Of a stretch of 64,000 nucleotides of DNA, positions 11,357-24,224 are shown piece by piece. Position 1 is the first letter of the stretch; each line of letters begins with the position of its first letter. The translations under genes were made by a program, and so were the position numbers. Under the pieces are notes generated by a model. That model did no database searches, was not told the DNA's origin, and worked only from the letters and a program-made list of their open reading frames with translations. Source of the DNA: Allacma fusca (Eukaryota; Arthropoda; Collembola; Symphypleona; Sminthuridae); the NCBI GenBank assembly GCA_947179485.1, contig OX359245.1, forward strand, positions 26,771,067 through 26,835,066, written 5' to 3'.

Positions 11357-14300
11357 ACACGGCGCAACCTGTGGATGTAAGACCTCCAACGGCGGAAGAA
11401 GTGGCGATTAAAGAGGTAATATTTTTTTTAAATATTCAAATATTGCTTCTTGGAATTTAGCTAAATATAAAGTATAAAGTTCGGTTTTCGAATTCAAATA
11501 ATTACTCCAAAAAAATCTTTCTTTAAAATTGAGCCTCTGAATATATGGATCCATGTTACAACGTCACTAACAAATGCATTATTCATTGGATGTCACAGTT
11601 GCGGCAAAAAATATCTGATGTTATCCTTGAGAATGAAATCTTTGATGATTACTATTATTTACTACAATGGTTGAAAGGTTGGTGTTACATTACAATCATT
11701 TTGATGAAGAGTTCTTTAACGATTTGTTGACGTTATTGTTCTACACAGCTCAGAAACTAAATCCGAAAAGGGCTGAGGATATGATAAGGAAAGTAAGTAA
11801 AAATTATGAATATAGCTGAGGAAGCGTCTCATCAAACTTTAAAGTCATCAATTTTGTATAAATTCAACTTCAAATTTTTCGAACCTTTTTCCATCCAGCT
11901 AATTGAATAGGGATTCTCAGTCACAAATCTTAACGATACTAGATATTTAAAATATTTTTATAAGAAACTTCTTAAAATATTAACAATGCATTGCCTATTT
12001 CGCTTCAAAACAAAAACGAAGTTTAAACGAATATATGCAAATACCAATTTCTTAACCCTTTTGACGTGTAATTCAATGAAGCTTATTTTGGAAAATATAG
12101 AATCTTTGTAAATAAGACAATTATAATTTTAAGTGAGACAATTTGTTTAATGCAACTTCCTTTAATGGTCTAGAGATGGCGCAATTGTTTAAACCATACT
12201 TGCAGTTTTGGTCCAAAATTCAAATTCAGTTTCATTCACATCCCAAAATTTTTCGTGCCGTTCAGTTAAGTTCAGTTCCCCTTGTTAAAATCCTGTCCTA
12301 GTTCAGTTCAATTCACTGCGTATTTTCCAGACGTTACGTTCAGTTCAGTTAATTCTTGCAGTATTTTTTAAAAGTTCAATTCAATTCATTATATTCTTTT
12401 CGGCCGTTCGGTTCAGTTCACTTGATCTGTCATTAGCGTGTAAATTACGATATATTTAAGTGGCATTTATTTTTATTTTTAAACCTTGGAACTTTGACTG
12501 AAGCAAGATTTTTTGCTGAATGACTGATTAAATTACTGCTTTCAAAACTCCGGTGTTTTGAAAGCAGCATTTAGTTTGAACTTTCTGATAAAAAATCAAT
12601 GTAAAAAAACCAAGCGCTTCTTAATTAATAAATCATATAACTATGCTTACAATTATTGGGCTTTTTAATTCATGCAACTTCGGCCAAAATGTGCTGAATA
12701 CTCGTTCTTGAATGTAAAAATCTGTTTACATGTAAGCAATTTGATTGATTTGTAATTTAATGTCATTAAAATGTATTATCAAAAACCTGGGTGCTAGCTT
12801 TTAAGATTGCAAAAAAAAATTTTTCATGCAATTTAGAGATATTTTGCATAATGCAAACCCTGACTCTTAAGTTCAATTCAGTTCAATTTGCGTCACTTGA
12901 ACGTATGATGAACGTTCGTTCACATTCAAAATAAGTTCTTCTGAGTTCAATTCAAATTCTTTCAATCAAAAGTTTTCATTTAGCTAGTTCGTTCAAGTTC
13001 ATTCAAAAACAATAAGAATAAGGTGTAGTTCAGTTCAGTTCACCACTTTATGAACTGATCGGCTGCAAGTAGGGTTTAAACGTACGTCTCGCTAGGTTCT
13101 AAATTATTTATGACATGGATTGAGGGAATTCGATTGTTATTACGTGTATTTTCACTGTGTTGACATTTTAGTCAATAGCGTGGCGCCAGGATGGAAAAAT
13201 TCATTCAGATATTGCATTGGAGTATCCTCAAAGCTTCATTGACAAATATCGGGTTCTTTTCAGCAAAACTAAAGAAGGGGTTCCAAGTAATATAATACCA
13301 ATACATATACATATTTATAACTATTTATTATATAAATATATATAATAAATAATTTATATATAATATAATAATAAATAGTATGATGCCATGTATAGCAAAT
13401 TATATAAGCAGTGAATTATTATTTAATTCTTTATAAAAGCAATTAAATTTTATGGTGTGAAACGGATTCAATCTTGCAGTTGGATACTTAAATGCGGGCG
13501 CAATGAGCTTCAAAGAAGGAGTGACCACTTTAGGAAGAATTCTATGGGTTAAATATTGGGTAATGATCATGTCTCAATTGGAACAACAACTGATTACTTA
13601 CAATAAAATTCGAAACCGGGAAGCTAAACAATTAAATCCAGGCAGCGCATGTGGACTAGTGGTTTTGGTGGATACTAAAAATTTTTCCTCGCTTCAATTA
13701 TTAAACGCTGATGGTAAAATACGCCAAGCAAATTTATTTACAATAACAAGATTTTACAAGTAGTAATTTAATTTAGATATAAATTTTGAAAAGATTCCTT
13801 CCTTTAGGAGCCTAAAGCTGTCTATTTCTTAGCTGGAGCAAAGCCCATATAAATAAATACATGTAGCCAAAGTATTAAGGAAATTATTTTGTTACCGTGA
13901 AATTCACTTGAATATCACACTTCTCGGTTTCAACAAACTTCACTACAAAAATTATATTTTCAATAAAATGTACCTTCTTTGTATAGTCATACGAGCTGCA
14001 ATTGAGGTATCGTCAAGTTTGGTGAACTTTGTTCCTGGATTGTTTGACACCATGATCTTCTACAACAGTAAGTGAATTCAATTTACAAAAAGGAATGGAC
14101 ACAGACTTATTTATTTTTAACTATTTTTTTTTAAGTTTTGTATAATGGCTCAAAAATAATTGCCCCATTAGAGAATTTTTCCGATGCTTTTCTTTAAATT
14201 GCTTTTGGGTTTAATTTAAAATTATAAATAATTTGTTAAGTTGATGTTTTAACATTACGTGAGATTGGTTTTCAGTGAATTCCGGTTTCAGAATTATTTT

Positions 14301-14439
14301 CAAAGCCGTCAAGTCAATTCTTATGAGGTCTTTCTTAAACATCAAAATTTACGGAACCGATGAGAAAGTGCGGCGTGAAAGGCTTTCGGAAATCATTCAT
14401 TTGGAGGATTTGAAGGAATTGGAGGGACATTGGGAATAA
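11357..14439 (+). CDS. CRAL-TRIO (SEC14-like) protein A, start exon not found
   Basis: Seven exons are visible: 11357-11415, 11599-11677, 11749-11792, 13172-13286, 13480-13713, 13987-14067, 14276-14439. They match the exon lengths and phases of the four paralogues downstream. The N-terminal helices ('YLLQWLK', 'AEDMIRK', 'AWRQD') form the CRAL-TRIO N-lobe. The lipid-binding lobe follows ('VVLVDTKNFSSLQLLN', 'FYN', 'IYGTDEK'). Such proteins bind and transfer hydrophobic ligands (phospholipids, tocopherol, retinoids) in the cytosol. The first visible exon begins after an acceptor TTTTTTTTAG in phase 2 and has no ATG, so a short 5' exon must lie upstream, or the gene has lost its start. The exon 3 to 4 intron contains a GTTCAG-type MITE (12195-13073). 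All other joins are intact and end in TAA. Confidence 0.85.
12195..13073. mobile_element. hAT-like MITE with GTTCAG-repeat arms, copy 1
   Basis: This 879-bp element lies in an intron of CRAL-TRIO gene A. It starts CATACTTGCAG, ends CTGCAAGTAGG, and is flanked by the 8-bp duplication GTTTAAAC (12187-12194, 13074-13081). Both arms are packed with AGTTCAGTTCA-like units. It is the same family as 26356-27285, in opposite orientation. Confidence 0.85.
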
Positions 14440-15334
14440 TGCTTTTCGTTTTCAAGAATCAACCCCAGTAACATGTGTTTCTTAAAAAAATCGGACGAAA
14501 CTGATTAACAAAATCAAGCATCCCTTTGGAATTGTATCGCTCCTCACTCATATTATTTTGTAACTAAATTTTGCATTGGAAAAACGGAGGCAATAAAATT
14601 CATTGCATTTTAGTATTTTAAAACAGACGAAGATTGATGCGGGTTGAAAGTAGTACATTTTATAAAAAGAGTTAAGTTTATAAATGCGATCCAACTAAAA
14701 GCAATTGTGTGGATAGTTAGTCTAAAATGTACTGAGACATTATTTGATTCATAGAATGTACTAATCCCAGGCCAGGACCAAATGATATGTAGATATATTT
14801 AAAATTACAAGGAAAGTTAATTAAATATGTCTATGATGGAGCAACTTTTTACATGGGAAGAGTGTGCAGCAATTTCCACTGAGCTCTTGCTCAACTAGGA
14901 TCATGATTAAAGAAAATTCCTATACATAGATACACCCATAATTATATATGCTCTGTGGAAGACGCATTTCTGTACACGAATATTTTCCATTCAAGTTTTT
15001 TGTATCTACCTGACCTCGTTTCCAAACACTATAATAGCCACGCGTGTTGGATGCAGACGATGTTGTGGATTGAAAGTATGTAGAGAAACGACATTAACTT
15101 TACGCCCTGAACTGGCCCATTTAACGAAATGTGTGCACATATGACAAAACTAGAACCATTGGGGGAAAAAGTTAGACAACAAGTTTGCGTGCAGCAGCAG
15201 TCAAAGGATTGTTCGTCTTTCAAATCCTGACTTATTTGAGCATTGGATTTTGCACAGTGTCCAAGGTTCCGCTCAACTATTTACAGACGCTGTTGTAACG
15301 ACTTGGAAATTATTAGAATTCTCGCCCTGTAGCC
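14440..15334. other. Spacer between CRAL-TRIO genes A and B
   Basis: No coding frame recognised. It presumably contains the 3' end of A and the promoter of B; no clear TATA or terminator signal was assigned. Confidence 0.5.
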
Positions 15335-17303
15335 ATGGCAAGCACAACTAATGCAAATACTGAAAGTCTGACGGAAGAAGACATTGCGATTAAAGAGGTA
15401 TGTATTTGGGATTTCAAATAATGTTTTGCGTTTTCTTGTAATTCGAATTTATTTCAAAAATTCAAGTGTGAAAAGAGCATTCTCTATCAGGACGCCCCTA
15501 AATAGAAAATATAGCAGATATTTTTACTCTGAAATAAATACTTTATTTAAAAAAATATGTTTTGAGATTTTGTAGTGAAAAAGTGATAAATAAGGTTCAA
15601 TCTAGAAAATGTACATACGTGGTAAATTATAGTTTCATCTTTTTTGAATGGATTAGGTTCGAGCACGAATAACTGATGTAATTGCAGCTGATGCTAAGTT
15701 CAACGATGACCTGTACTTACTCCAGTGGCTTAAAGGTTATACAGATTTTGGGATTAAATTCAAAGTACAACATTTTTATACCACATGTTTCAAATACTAT
15801 GTCTGTTTCCAGCTCAGAAGCTAAATCCTGAAATGGCGGAAGGCATGATAAGAAAAGTAAGGTTAAGATTTACTCGTGCATGTAAAATTAGGAAAACATT
15901 TCAATTTTTTTCTTAAATTTTTCAAAAATGAAACCTTGCGGACTTAACTGTGTGTACCTATTTCGGGGTTCATATCATTTGCCCTACTCAGCTCACTTAT
16001 ACGTACACAATCCTGACCCGCAAAAAGCATAAAGTTCAAGTTTGTAAGGAAATTTCCTCCGCAGAATGTTCAACTTATTTGATTGCTGGAGTCAAATGTA
16101 CGATTTATGAATGGATTTCTAAAACAACCAATTTCAGTTGAAATAACTTAAACTTTTTAAGTATATAATTTTCAGCATTATTTGTTCCCCAATCTAAGAG
16201 ATACTTTCTTATGTATTTTTTAAAAATAATTTACTAAAATCGGGGGAAGGAAAATTAAAATCAAAATTTCAAAAATTAAATATTTGAAAAGTTTGTCAGT
16301 GAAAAGTGACCGCTTGTAAACTAGTGAGGTGCAAAATTATATGACTCACCCTGTACAATTTGGTATACAGTCAATCAAATGGCGCCAGGAGCAAAATATT
16401 CATTCAACCCTTCATCAAGTGTTTGACGAGGATTTTTTGAAGGAGTATTTTGTTCCCATCAGCAAGACCAAGACAGGGATTCCAGGTAAAGGCTATACAA
16501 AAATTTGGAAACCAATATATTTAAAGATTAGCAACATACTTTAACAGGATTAAAATAATGCTGGAAATTTGTAGTCGTGTACGTCCCAGTGGGGTCTTTG
16601 AACTTTAAAAAAGCAATTGCAAAATATGGGAAGAATCTTTGGATAAAGTACTGGTGGATGAAGTGCGCCCAATTCGAAGAGGAAATGATTGTTTTTAACA
16701 AATCTCAAAATAGAAGCAACCTCAAAACGTTGACATCGAACTCTGCGCGGGGCTTAGTGGGTCTAGTTAATGCCAAAAATTTTTCCTCACTTCAACTTTT
16801 AAATCTAGATGGTGAGTTTTTCAACAATTACAAATTAGTCTCAAATATTACCTCTTATATTCCCATTTTTTAGTAGTAAAATCAAAAACGTCTATAAGCA
16901 CGATAGTTTTTTTCGGAGAAGATTATTCTTTTCTATACTTAATTTTTTAATTTCATTTGCAGTTCTCAGGAGCTCAGTTGAAATTGCGCCAGCCATTACG
17001 AGTGAATTTCCAGCCGTGTTTGAAAATCTCATCTTTTATAACAGTAAAGGAGTTAAACAGCTTTAAGATCCATATAAAATGTTTTGTATACAAGCGTAGT
17101 TGCAAACTCTGGTGGATTTTTATTTAAATCATATTACAGTGAATGCCGTATTTAAAACTATATTTGTCGCCGTGAAGCCCTTCCTTGTAGGACCTGGTTT
17201 GACGATCGAGGTCTACGGGTCCGACGAGAAAATTTGGCGGGAGAGATTGCTGCAAATTATAAATTTAGAAGATCTTCAGGAATTGGAAAATCATCGGAAA
17301 TAG
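15335..17303 (+). CDS. CRAL-TRIO (SEC14-like) protein B, complete
   Basis: Seven exons (15335-15397, 15657-15735, 15813-15856, 16371-16485, 16575-16811, 16963-17043, 17140-17303) join without a phase error into 260 residues, ATG to TAG. An N-lobe ('YLLQWLK' then 'IKWRQEQN') precedes the CRAL-TRIO lobe. The motif 'LVGLVNAKNFSSLQLL' matches the SEC14 strand-turn, and 'VFENLIFYN' with 'IEVYGSDEKIW' matches the domain's C-terminal part. Only the SEC14 domain is present: no GOLD domain or signal peptide. Predicted role: cytosolic lipid or hydrophobic-ligand binding and transfer; the ligand cannot be read from sequence. It sits in tandem with A (upstream) and C to E (downstream), all on the plus strand with the same exon plan, so the cluster arose by duplication. 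The start ATG gives 'MASTTNAN', and the exon ends at GAG|GTATGT as in C and D. Confidence 0.93.
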
Positions 17304-17920
17304 TCTTCAGGATTGAGAAATCTAGAAAATAGTGGGCCGCAAATACAGACAAATTGTGATAGTAATCAAACACAGTAAACTTTTTAAATTGTAATCGTAT
17401 TATATACATACATTAATTATTACTGAAATGGTGTAAAAATAAGATTACGCTAATAAAATCATTAGTATTTGAAGGTATACTGTATGATATATAGTGGATT
17501 CTAAGGTTATATGCATAAATACCCAGTCAGCACATGTCGTCTTAAAGATGTATTTCACACCAAGCACCCACGTATGTAAACACGGATTAAAAAGCGTCTT
17601 TGTCACATTTTTTTAACGTGTAAAGCACGGCTTTATGTGAGCAGTATTCACGTTTTAAACTCGTTAGGAAAATCTTTGTCTTAAACTGGGCCTGAACTGG
17701 GTCCTGGAGTAGACATTAATGGAATGTCAATCACGCGTATAATGCATTGCTGACGAAAGTATATTTAGAACCAAGAACCAATTTACAATTATGTAATAAG
17801 CTTCAATAGTCGCTCACATGTTTAATTCAAACCTTTTATTCATGACACAAACTAACATCTAGAGTTGTGTTCATATATAATATAAAAACAATGCGTGTAC
17901 AATCTGCAGATTGAATATAC

Positions 17921-19732
17921 TCATTCCCACGACTCTTCCTCAGAACTTCCAAAATTCGGATCCTTCTTTCCTACAAAACAAGGAACAATCATAATAAGAC
18001 AAAAACGTATTATTAACTTATAAATGAGTCTTTTAGCTAAAAAGAATTTCCTGGATGATTTTAACAAACCTTTTTTCTCCATTCTAGCTTTTGCGCGCTT
18101 AAGCCAAGCCATTACCCCTGCATCAATGTTGAATGAGCTTTTCTCCTTCCGAGTGAATGGATTTCGCTTCAGGCAAGCTGCAATATTTAAAATCAATAGC
18201 TCATCTATAAGTATTGCAATAAAATATTATTATTCGGTCATGTGTACACAGTAAACGAATAGGTGTATAATTCAAATTGGATTCTAATTTTTGAAAGATA
18301 CTTACATAATAACAACGGTACAAATTTTAGATCCTCGAATCGTTGTTTTTCTCGCTGTCCTTTTAGGCTATAATTCAATGCAACATTGTCATCCATAAGT
18401 TCGTGCATCATCTTGTTCAAGACTTTAGTACAGGAGCTGACTCGAATGGTTCCAAGGTGGTTAATCTGTAATTGGAACAAACTGTATATTTTTTTCGTTT
18501 TTACACGAATTTCAGTCGCAATGCCGAGGTTACAATTTAAAAACTGCACAAACGCTTCTCGTGACACTACTAACGTGTACTGCTTAAGATTTATTACTAA
18601 CCAGCTTTTGTCGGTATAGCTTATCAGTGATGCATTTTTGGCTAATCAGTTGAAGCTCCTCCGTTGATTTTGCAGTATCAAACTCTCCATCTTCAAATTC
18701 AAAGGAATCTTCTTCACGGGGTTCTGGTACAACCAGCAAGTTAACGGTGTTGGTAATATTGATTAGCATTGACTTCATCTCAACGATTCCTCAATGACGT
18801 AACGCTCGAAACTCACTGCAACAAAATGAATTAAATATTTTAAATTACCTACATTACAAAAAATGATTTTTGATCCATTTAAATAAAGCAATGCTTGGAA
18901 TAATCTAGTACAATCCGAAATTGAAAGTATAATCATTGAATTTCATAGTTATGGTTCATTTTAAACACACGAGATTCCACACAAGTTACTTACAATTTGG
19001 CTTCGGCAACTAAATTGGGACCGGGCCTGCATTCTTGCTGCTTGCAGATGCTTTCTCCGTTGAAAATGCATCACTGCTTAATTGAAGGTCTTGGTCGGGC
19101 ATATTAATTTCAAAAGTGAACGTTGGTTCCTCATCTGGAATTGGAAACATGTCATCCATTGTAAGAATTAAGTTGGAAGATGCAGTTGAAGAGTCCACTA
19201 TATGGTTACTTGTTGAAGGAACAGGCGGCGGCGGGAGCAAGGGTATGGTCTTTGAAGAGAGCCTTTCCTTCGACACTTTAAGCTTTTTTATCTTCAAATT
19301 ATTGCCAGATTCAGGCGAAAAAGGTTCTACCCGTTTCGAAACACGTTTTCCGGAATCCACATCACTGAAATCAGAAGTGTACGTAGATTTTCCTAAGTTA
19401 AGTCGGGCCGCATCGTATGAATCTGTACAGAGAAAACAACTTCACTAAAATATTTTTCAATCAAATACCGCTTCAGGCAGTAAACGTAACGAAAATTTCA
19501 TCTTCATTGTTTACTAAAACTTACCAAAATTTTTCATCACGTGCAGTTTTTTCCATAATTTCCAATTTGATGTTTTCTTCGGAAGTTCGCATTTTCGAAC
19601 TGCTGCTCGTATGCTATCCGGGTTCCGAAATGGGGGCCATAGGCAGTGATCCCCTTTGATCCAGCAGGAAGGCGCAACCGCTACTTCATTAGCAATTTCC
19701 TTGTCCAATTCAAACTCCACGATACTAAACAT
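17921..19732 (-). pseudogene. DUF4806-domain gene of the DNA transposon, decayed
   Basis: Exon 1 (19732-19525) encodes a conserved N-terminus ('ANEVAVAPSCWI', 'LWPPFRNPDSIRAAVRK') and ends at GTAAGT. The next exon (from about 19424) is Ser/Pro-rich linker and reaches an in-frame TAG before its donor near 18987. The following exon (about 18817-18610) needs a 1-nt shift between 'FERYVIEESLR' and 'MKSMLINI'. The exon around 18470-18315 carries the DUF4806 core ('NYSLKGQREKQRFEDLK'). Two more exons (about 18178-18071 and 17969-17921) give a helix and an acidic tail ending TGA. DUF4806 proteins are commonly found with insect transposons; their function is unknown. The stop and the frameshift argue for a pseudogene. 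Confidence 0.7.
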
Positions 19733-19749
19733 ATTCGCCAAATTCAACA

Positions 19750-22382
19750 GTACCTATTTCAAAATCAACAAATGGAAATGATACAATACGTCCCTGTCCC
19801 AAACAATAATTTTGACGCTTAAACAACACTTCGGTCGGAAGGCACGAGTAAAATTCCTCTTGTGGTTGGATTATGTAAGTTCCTAGCATTGAGGAAGAGC
19901 ATGGGGTTTCATAAGAACTTCATACGATATCACACTTTACTCCAACTAGTACTATTTCACCATGTTGTACGGACGTGCAAATGTGTTTGATTAAAAATAT
20001 AGTTTTATCCTTTAACTCTACACAGTTATCACACTGGCTTGTTGACAAAACAGATATTGTTTCAAATGGAATTGAACGGTACTGAGGTTCTTTGAATACG
20101 GGTGGAATCCGCCTACATTTTTTATATGTTTTTGCAGTTCGGCAAACAGAAATCGTTTTAAAATTATTTTGTTGCTCAATTATTCTCCTATGCACTTGCT
20201 GAACTTCACAACTTTTTTTACGAAGCAACTTTTTAATTTTCCCTAGGTAATTTTCGAACTTAAATGCATTGAATTTGTCCAAAGGCACGCCCAAATGTTT
20301 CACGTCATCTGCTAAATGAATGATACTGTGAATATTAAAGGAAATATTTTCAACCCCAGACAATTGACCAAAACAACCAACAAAATATTTAAGAAGTGAT
20401 TTGGAATATTCATTAAATTGAATGCAAAGAGATGGTTTGCATAGGATTGTTATTGCCACATGAAGAACCATAAAATGGTTGTAATATTTCGCCGGAAGTA
20501 TATTCTCCAAGACAACAGGTCCGGTATAGAGCAAGAATTGACGGAATTCACTGGCTTTCCAGTTACTCAGTTCATCAATTCCCCTAGGTTTTCGATTAAA
20601 ACTAGAACTGCAGAAATCCCGGAGATGCTTTAACCGACTGGAAATGTCTTTACAGCTTTGGCTGGGAAGCCTGAAGTACTGAATACTTCCACTTGTCCAC
20701 AAAGTTATCAATTTCTTGACAACTCCTAAACAAATGGAGTGCATAAATTCCGCTGGAAAACATTTTATCATATCAATTGGTAACCGACATAAAATTGAAT
20801 CTCCAGTATGGTGATCTTCTTCTGTTTTGTTCCTAAACGATTCATCTGTCCTAGGACTACTTTCTGTTTCATGAAAACAAACTCTGTTTTTTAAATACTC
20901 CCCTTCAATGCAGCACTTTCCACAAGAAAAATAACCCGTGTGGTTCTTAAAGCATTTAATATAAGCTCGGGCAGGAGCATCACAAACAAAGCTGTAAACC
21001 ACAATATTTATATTTTTATCACCAATAGCTAACCCATTCTCCAAAAGTCCTTCTAACTCAGTCACAAACTCGTCTAGGTATTCTTTGGCACTTGTAGGTT
21101 TACCCGATCCGCACCACAATCCTATTACAAAAACTGGCAGTTCGTGTAAATCAACAACATGTACTAAAATTGGCCAGAAATCTTTTGGGGGGCTTTTAAA
21201 AATGGGCAGCCCATCCACATTTATTTGTAAGCGTATGTTTGTAGGAAGTTTTGATATTTTAGAGAGAAAAAATGTTAACTGTTTTTGGAAACCAAAGTGT
21301 GAATACACTCCTGGGGTAATGGAACGGACATTTGTGCTCCTAGGCGTTCCAAGTAAAGCCCTATAATCAGACGTCGTTTTGGAACGATTTTGATTTTTTT
21401 AAAGTGATTAACAAATCATTCACTGCAGTTTTGTCTACAATGTGCTTTGCTGACCATACGCCTAAATCATTTTGTATGTCAAATACATCCAGCTCACTAT
21501 CACTAGACTCCGAACTGCTTGAATCCCCCAATAATAATTGATCGGAGAAAACATTAGCGGAATTATCAACAACACAACTTTTGTCTTCAAATGTACCTTG
21601 CGGCCTGAGTGGAGGTAGACTAATTTCCGAAGTGCCTAACAATAATAATTCATCGCATGATGGCACTACGCTTGAGCTAGAATTAGGACTGATATGATTA
21701 TTTTCACAATTTATAGTTGCTACATTTATCACTGACCTGCAGGGTTGGTTTTGTTTTGGTTTTTTTCAAAAAAACCAAACAACCAGGTTTTTTTGGTTTA
21801 AACCGGTTTTTTTGGTTTAAACCAGGTTTTTTTGGTTTAAACAAATTTTCAATCCAAAACATTCATTAATATGCAAAAACATGTGAATTTCAACAAATTT
21901 ACTTATTTCCCAAACTCAGTAAGTATCACAAAGCATTAAATATTTAATAATTTGGATATAATTTTAATGATAACTTTGCAGCATAAACACAAGTTTGGCA
22001 TTTTTCATTTTACAAACGATTCCGAATTTCTAAATGTACAAGACTAAAAGCTAATAGTATTATTTACTTCACTAAAGTTTAACTACACAATATCACAGTA
22101 ACTGCACAAGTTTTGTGCACGACGAAATGTAAGCGTTTTGGTTTGAAAATATTAAAATTTTAGGTGTTTGGTTTAAACCATTGGTTTTTATAAAAAAACC
22201 GTTTGGTTTAAACCATGGTTTAAACCATGGTTTAAATCATTTGGTTTAAACCAAACCAACCCTGCTGACCTGCTTAAGAAGTCACTGCGTCCACTAGTCT
22301 GAATTATCTTCCAAATTTCGTCACTTCTTGCTTTGATTAATCGTCTTTTGTGGGAATAACTGTTAAATTCACCAGAACACAT
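19750..22382 (-). pseudogene. Transposase-like gene of the DNA transposon, split and decayed
   Basis: The frame starts at ATG 22382 and is interrupted at 22264-21740 by a MITE; ignoring one target copy it resumes in frame at 21731. It then needs a 1-nt shift near 21390, next to a run of seven A, to enter the long 21308-19920 frame. Reading continues in frame past a TGA at 19920-19922 for about 55 more codons of family-like sequence. The long part has 'NVDGLPIFKSPPKDFWPIL' at its start, a Cys-rich segment ('FSCGKCC') and conserved His/Asp residues ('SIIHLADDVKHLG'). It resembles tnp2-type transposases widespread in arthropod genomes. Breaks: MITE, frameshift and nonsense codon, so it is not expected to function. 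Confidence 0.75.
21740..22264. mobile_element. hAT-like MITE with GGTTTAAACC-repeat arms
   Basis: The 525-bp element starts CAGGGTTGGTTTTG and ends CCAAACCAACCCTG, with the 8-bp duplication CTGACCTG (21732-21739, 22265-22272). Both arms are built of TTTGGTTTAAACC units. It is inserted in the first exon of the transposase gene on the other strand. Confidence 0.88.
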
Positions 22383-22641
22383 TCCAACCTGTCTTCACTT
22401 CTCACTGGACAATGGCTCACTAGAAACCGTTACATGCAACTGCATAGTGGAGAGCTATGTGTGCACAGTAACGCAAAGGTCACGAGTTTAAAACGTATTT
22501 TACGTTGCTCTGAGCTCAGCAAAATACTGCTTGATAAATTAGGGCTTAATACATTATTATTATGTGTTTAGCACCAAGACCGATTTCACACGTTTTAGAC
22601 CAAAAAACTACCAGTTAAAAAAACGTCATGTGCTGACTGGG

Positions 22642-23146
22642 TACAAGAATGATTTCTCCAAACTTGCCTACAGCCTGGCGCAAATTCAACCAATCATAAT
22701 TTTTGAGAGATGGCAAAAGCATTTTTTCTGATAGTGGGATGAAAGTTCCGATGCCAGTGATTCAAAAGAGACATTATTGTTTACATCTCCAAGGAAAGAT
22801 TTATGCAATTATGTATTTCTTTCACTTTGCTTTGATCTCAAGGTTCTTGACTACATCGCTAACTCACTGCTTCAGAATGTAAACATTGCTTGACATGCAC
22901 ATGCAAGAACTGCACATGCGATTACCCGTACATCATTACTTAATTGCTTAAACAGGTTTTCAACACGAAGCCCTTGAAACTAGAATTTATTAATAAAGTT
23001 TGTGTTGCAAATATTGCAAGTATATTTAAGACTATTCCAATCGAGTCAAACTATAATAATTGAAGCACCTTACTTACAACAGAATTATTTTATCATTGGA
23101 TCAAAAATAAAAATATTGAATAAGTTCCAGCCAGAATAGCTACAAC
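22642..23146. other. Unassigned stretch
   Basis: No gene or repeat structure recognised between the DNA transposon and the next MITE. Confidence 0.5.
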
Positions 23147-23527
23147 TAGGGATGCCAATGGTCTAGTCCGGATATATTGGTCCGTTATTGGTCTGGTCCG
23201 GTCTGATCCAACACTTGGACCAGGCCAGATACAATTGGTCCAGCTTCAGGACCAGACCAGACCAGACCAAAAGGACAATGGTCCAGAAAGTATGCAAAAT
23301 AAAAAATTATTAGTCAGCGAAATCCCACGGAACATATTAAAAATGTCATTTCTGGTGATAAAACAAGAATTTCACTGGATAAAATGTGATTGTTTAATTG
23401 GTTTTCTGGACCATGGTCTTTGGTCCGGTCTGGTCCGAACAACTGGAGCAGACCATTGGTCTGGTCTGAGCTTCGGAGCATACCAGTTTCATAAAATCTG
23501 GATCATACCAGACCATTGGCATCACTA
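23147..23527. mobile_element. hAT-like MITE with GGTCTGGTCC-repeat arms
   Basis: The 381-bp element starts TAGGGATGCCAATGGTCT and ends AGACCATTGGCATCACTA, giving terminal inverted repeats. The flanks GCTACAAC (23139-23146) and CCTACAAC (23528-23535) match at 7 of 8 positions. Both arms are packed with GGTCTGGTCCGG/GGACCAGACC units. Confidence 0.82.
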
Positions 23528-24224
23528 CCTACAACTAGGAAGGAGCTTGCCATTAGAGAGGCCCGCTGGTTAATATCAGTTGCATAAAAAGTTCTCTGAA
23601 TTTTAATCCTTTGTTGTTGTGAAGTCACTTCACCAGCCACTCGGAAAAATCTACAGCAAAACCGAGGATAAGTTTTCAAAATTGTCCAAAAGGAGGTAAG
23701 AAACCGTAAGGACATTCCAATGACAAAGTACACGTGCGCGTGCGTTGCACCATTTCCAGGGCAAGGTAAGAACTACCGGAGTTTTGGAGGAATATGAAAT
23801 GACTTGACGTAGAATCTACACGTTGGCCGTGCCTTTGATGAAGTCCAGTACCACTGGCGCCATCTCTCGCTCGCGTTGAGAACTAACGACTATCGGCTAA
23901 ACTGCTGCGTGCACTTTTTGATGTCAAACTGCAGCAGGTACTGTGAGTAGCTCAGACTGACTGTTGTTTGTGGAGGAATTATAGCTAGGGCTTCGGTAAA
24001 GGAGACAGAAATTGGAGGCAGAATCCCACTGGGTGGACTGCTACCAAGTTTAAAAGAATAAAACGTTCACTAGTACACATTCTAATTAAACTTGCGGATG
24101 GGGTGACGGATACAAGCTGCACCACGAGTCTCAAATGGGGGGTCTTAATACTGCGAGACCCAAAAGGTTAATGTATATCTGGAATTGTGTTTCCTATGGT
24201 ATGTATTAGTGTTTCTTATAGAGA

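Larger units (their letters stand above)
17522..22641 (-). mobile_element. Two-gene DNA transposon with CCCAGTCAGCACATG terminal repeats
   Basis: The left end CCCAGTCAGCACATGTCGT (from 17522) and the right end ACGTCATGTGCTGACTGGG (to 22641) are inverted copies. TA lies just outside each end (17520-17521, 22642-22643), consistent with a TA target duplication. Inside, on the minus strand, lie a large transposase-like frame (22382 to about 19750) and a multi-exon DUF4806-type gene (19732-17921). The transposase resembles the tnp2/Transposase_21 type of CACTA elements ('DGLPIFKS..FWPILVHV'), but the ends do not start CACTA. Both genes carry disabling changes, so the copy is inactive. Confidence 0.75.

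Noticed and set aside
20340-21366. Plus-strand frame at 21085-21366
   Set aside because: Antisense of the transposase frame, which has family-like motifs.
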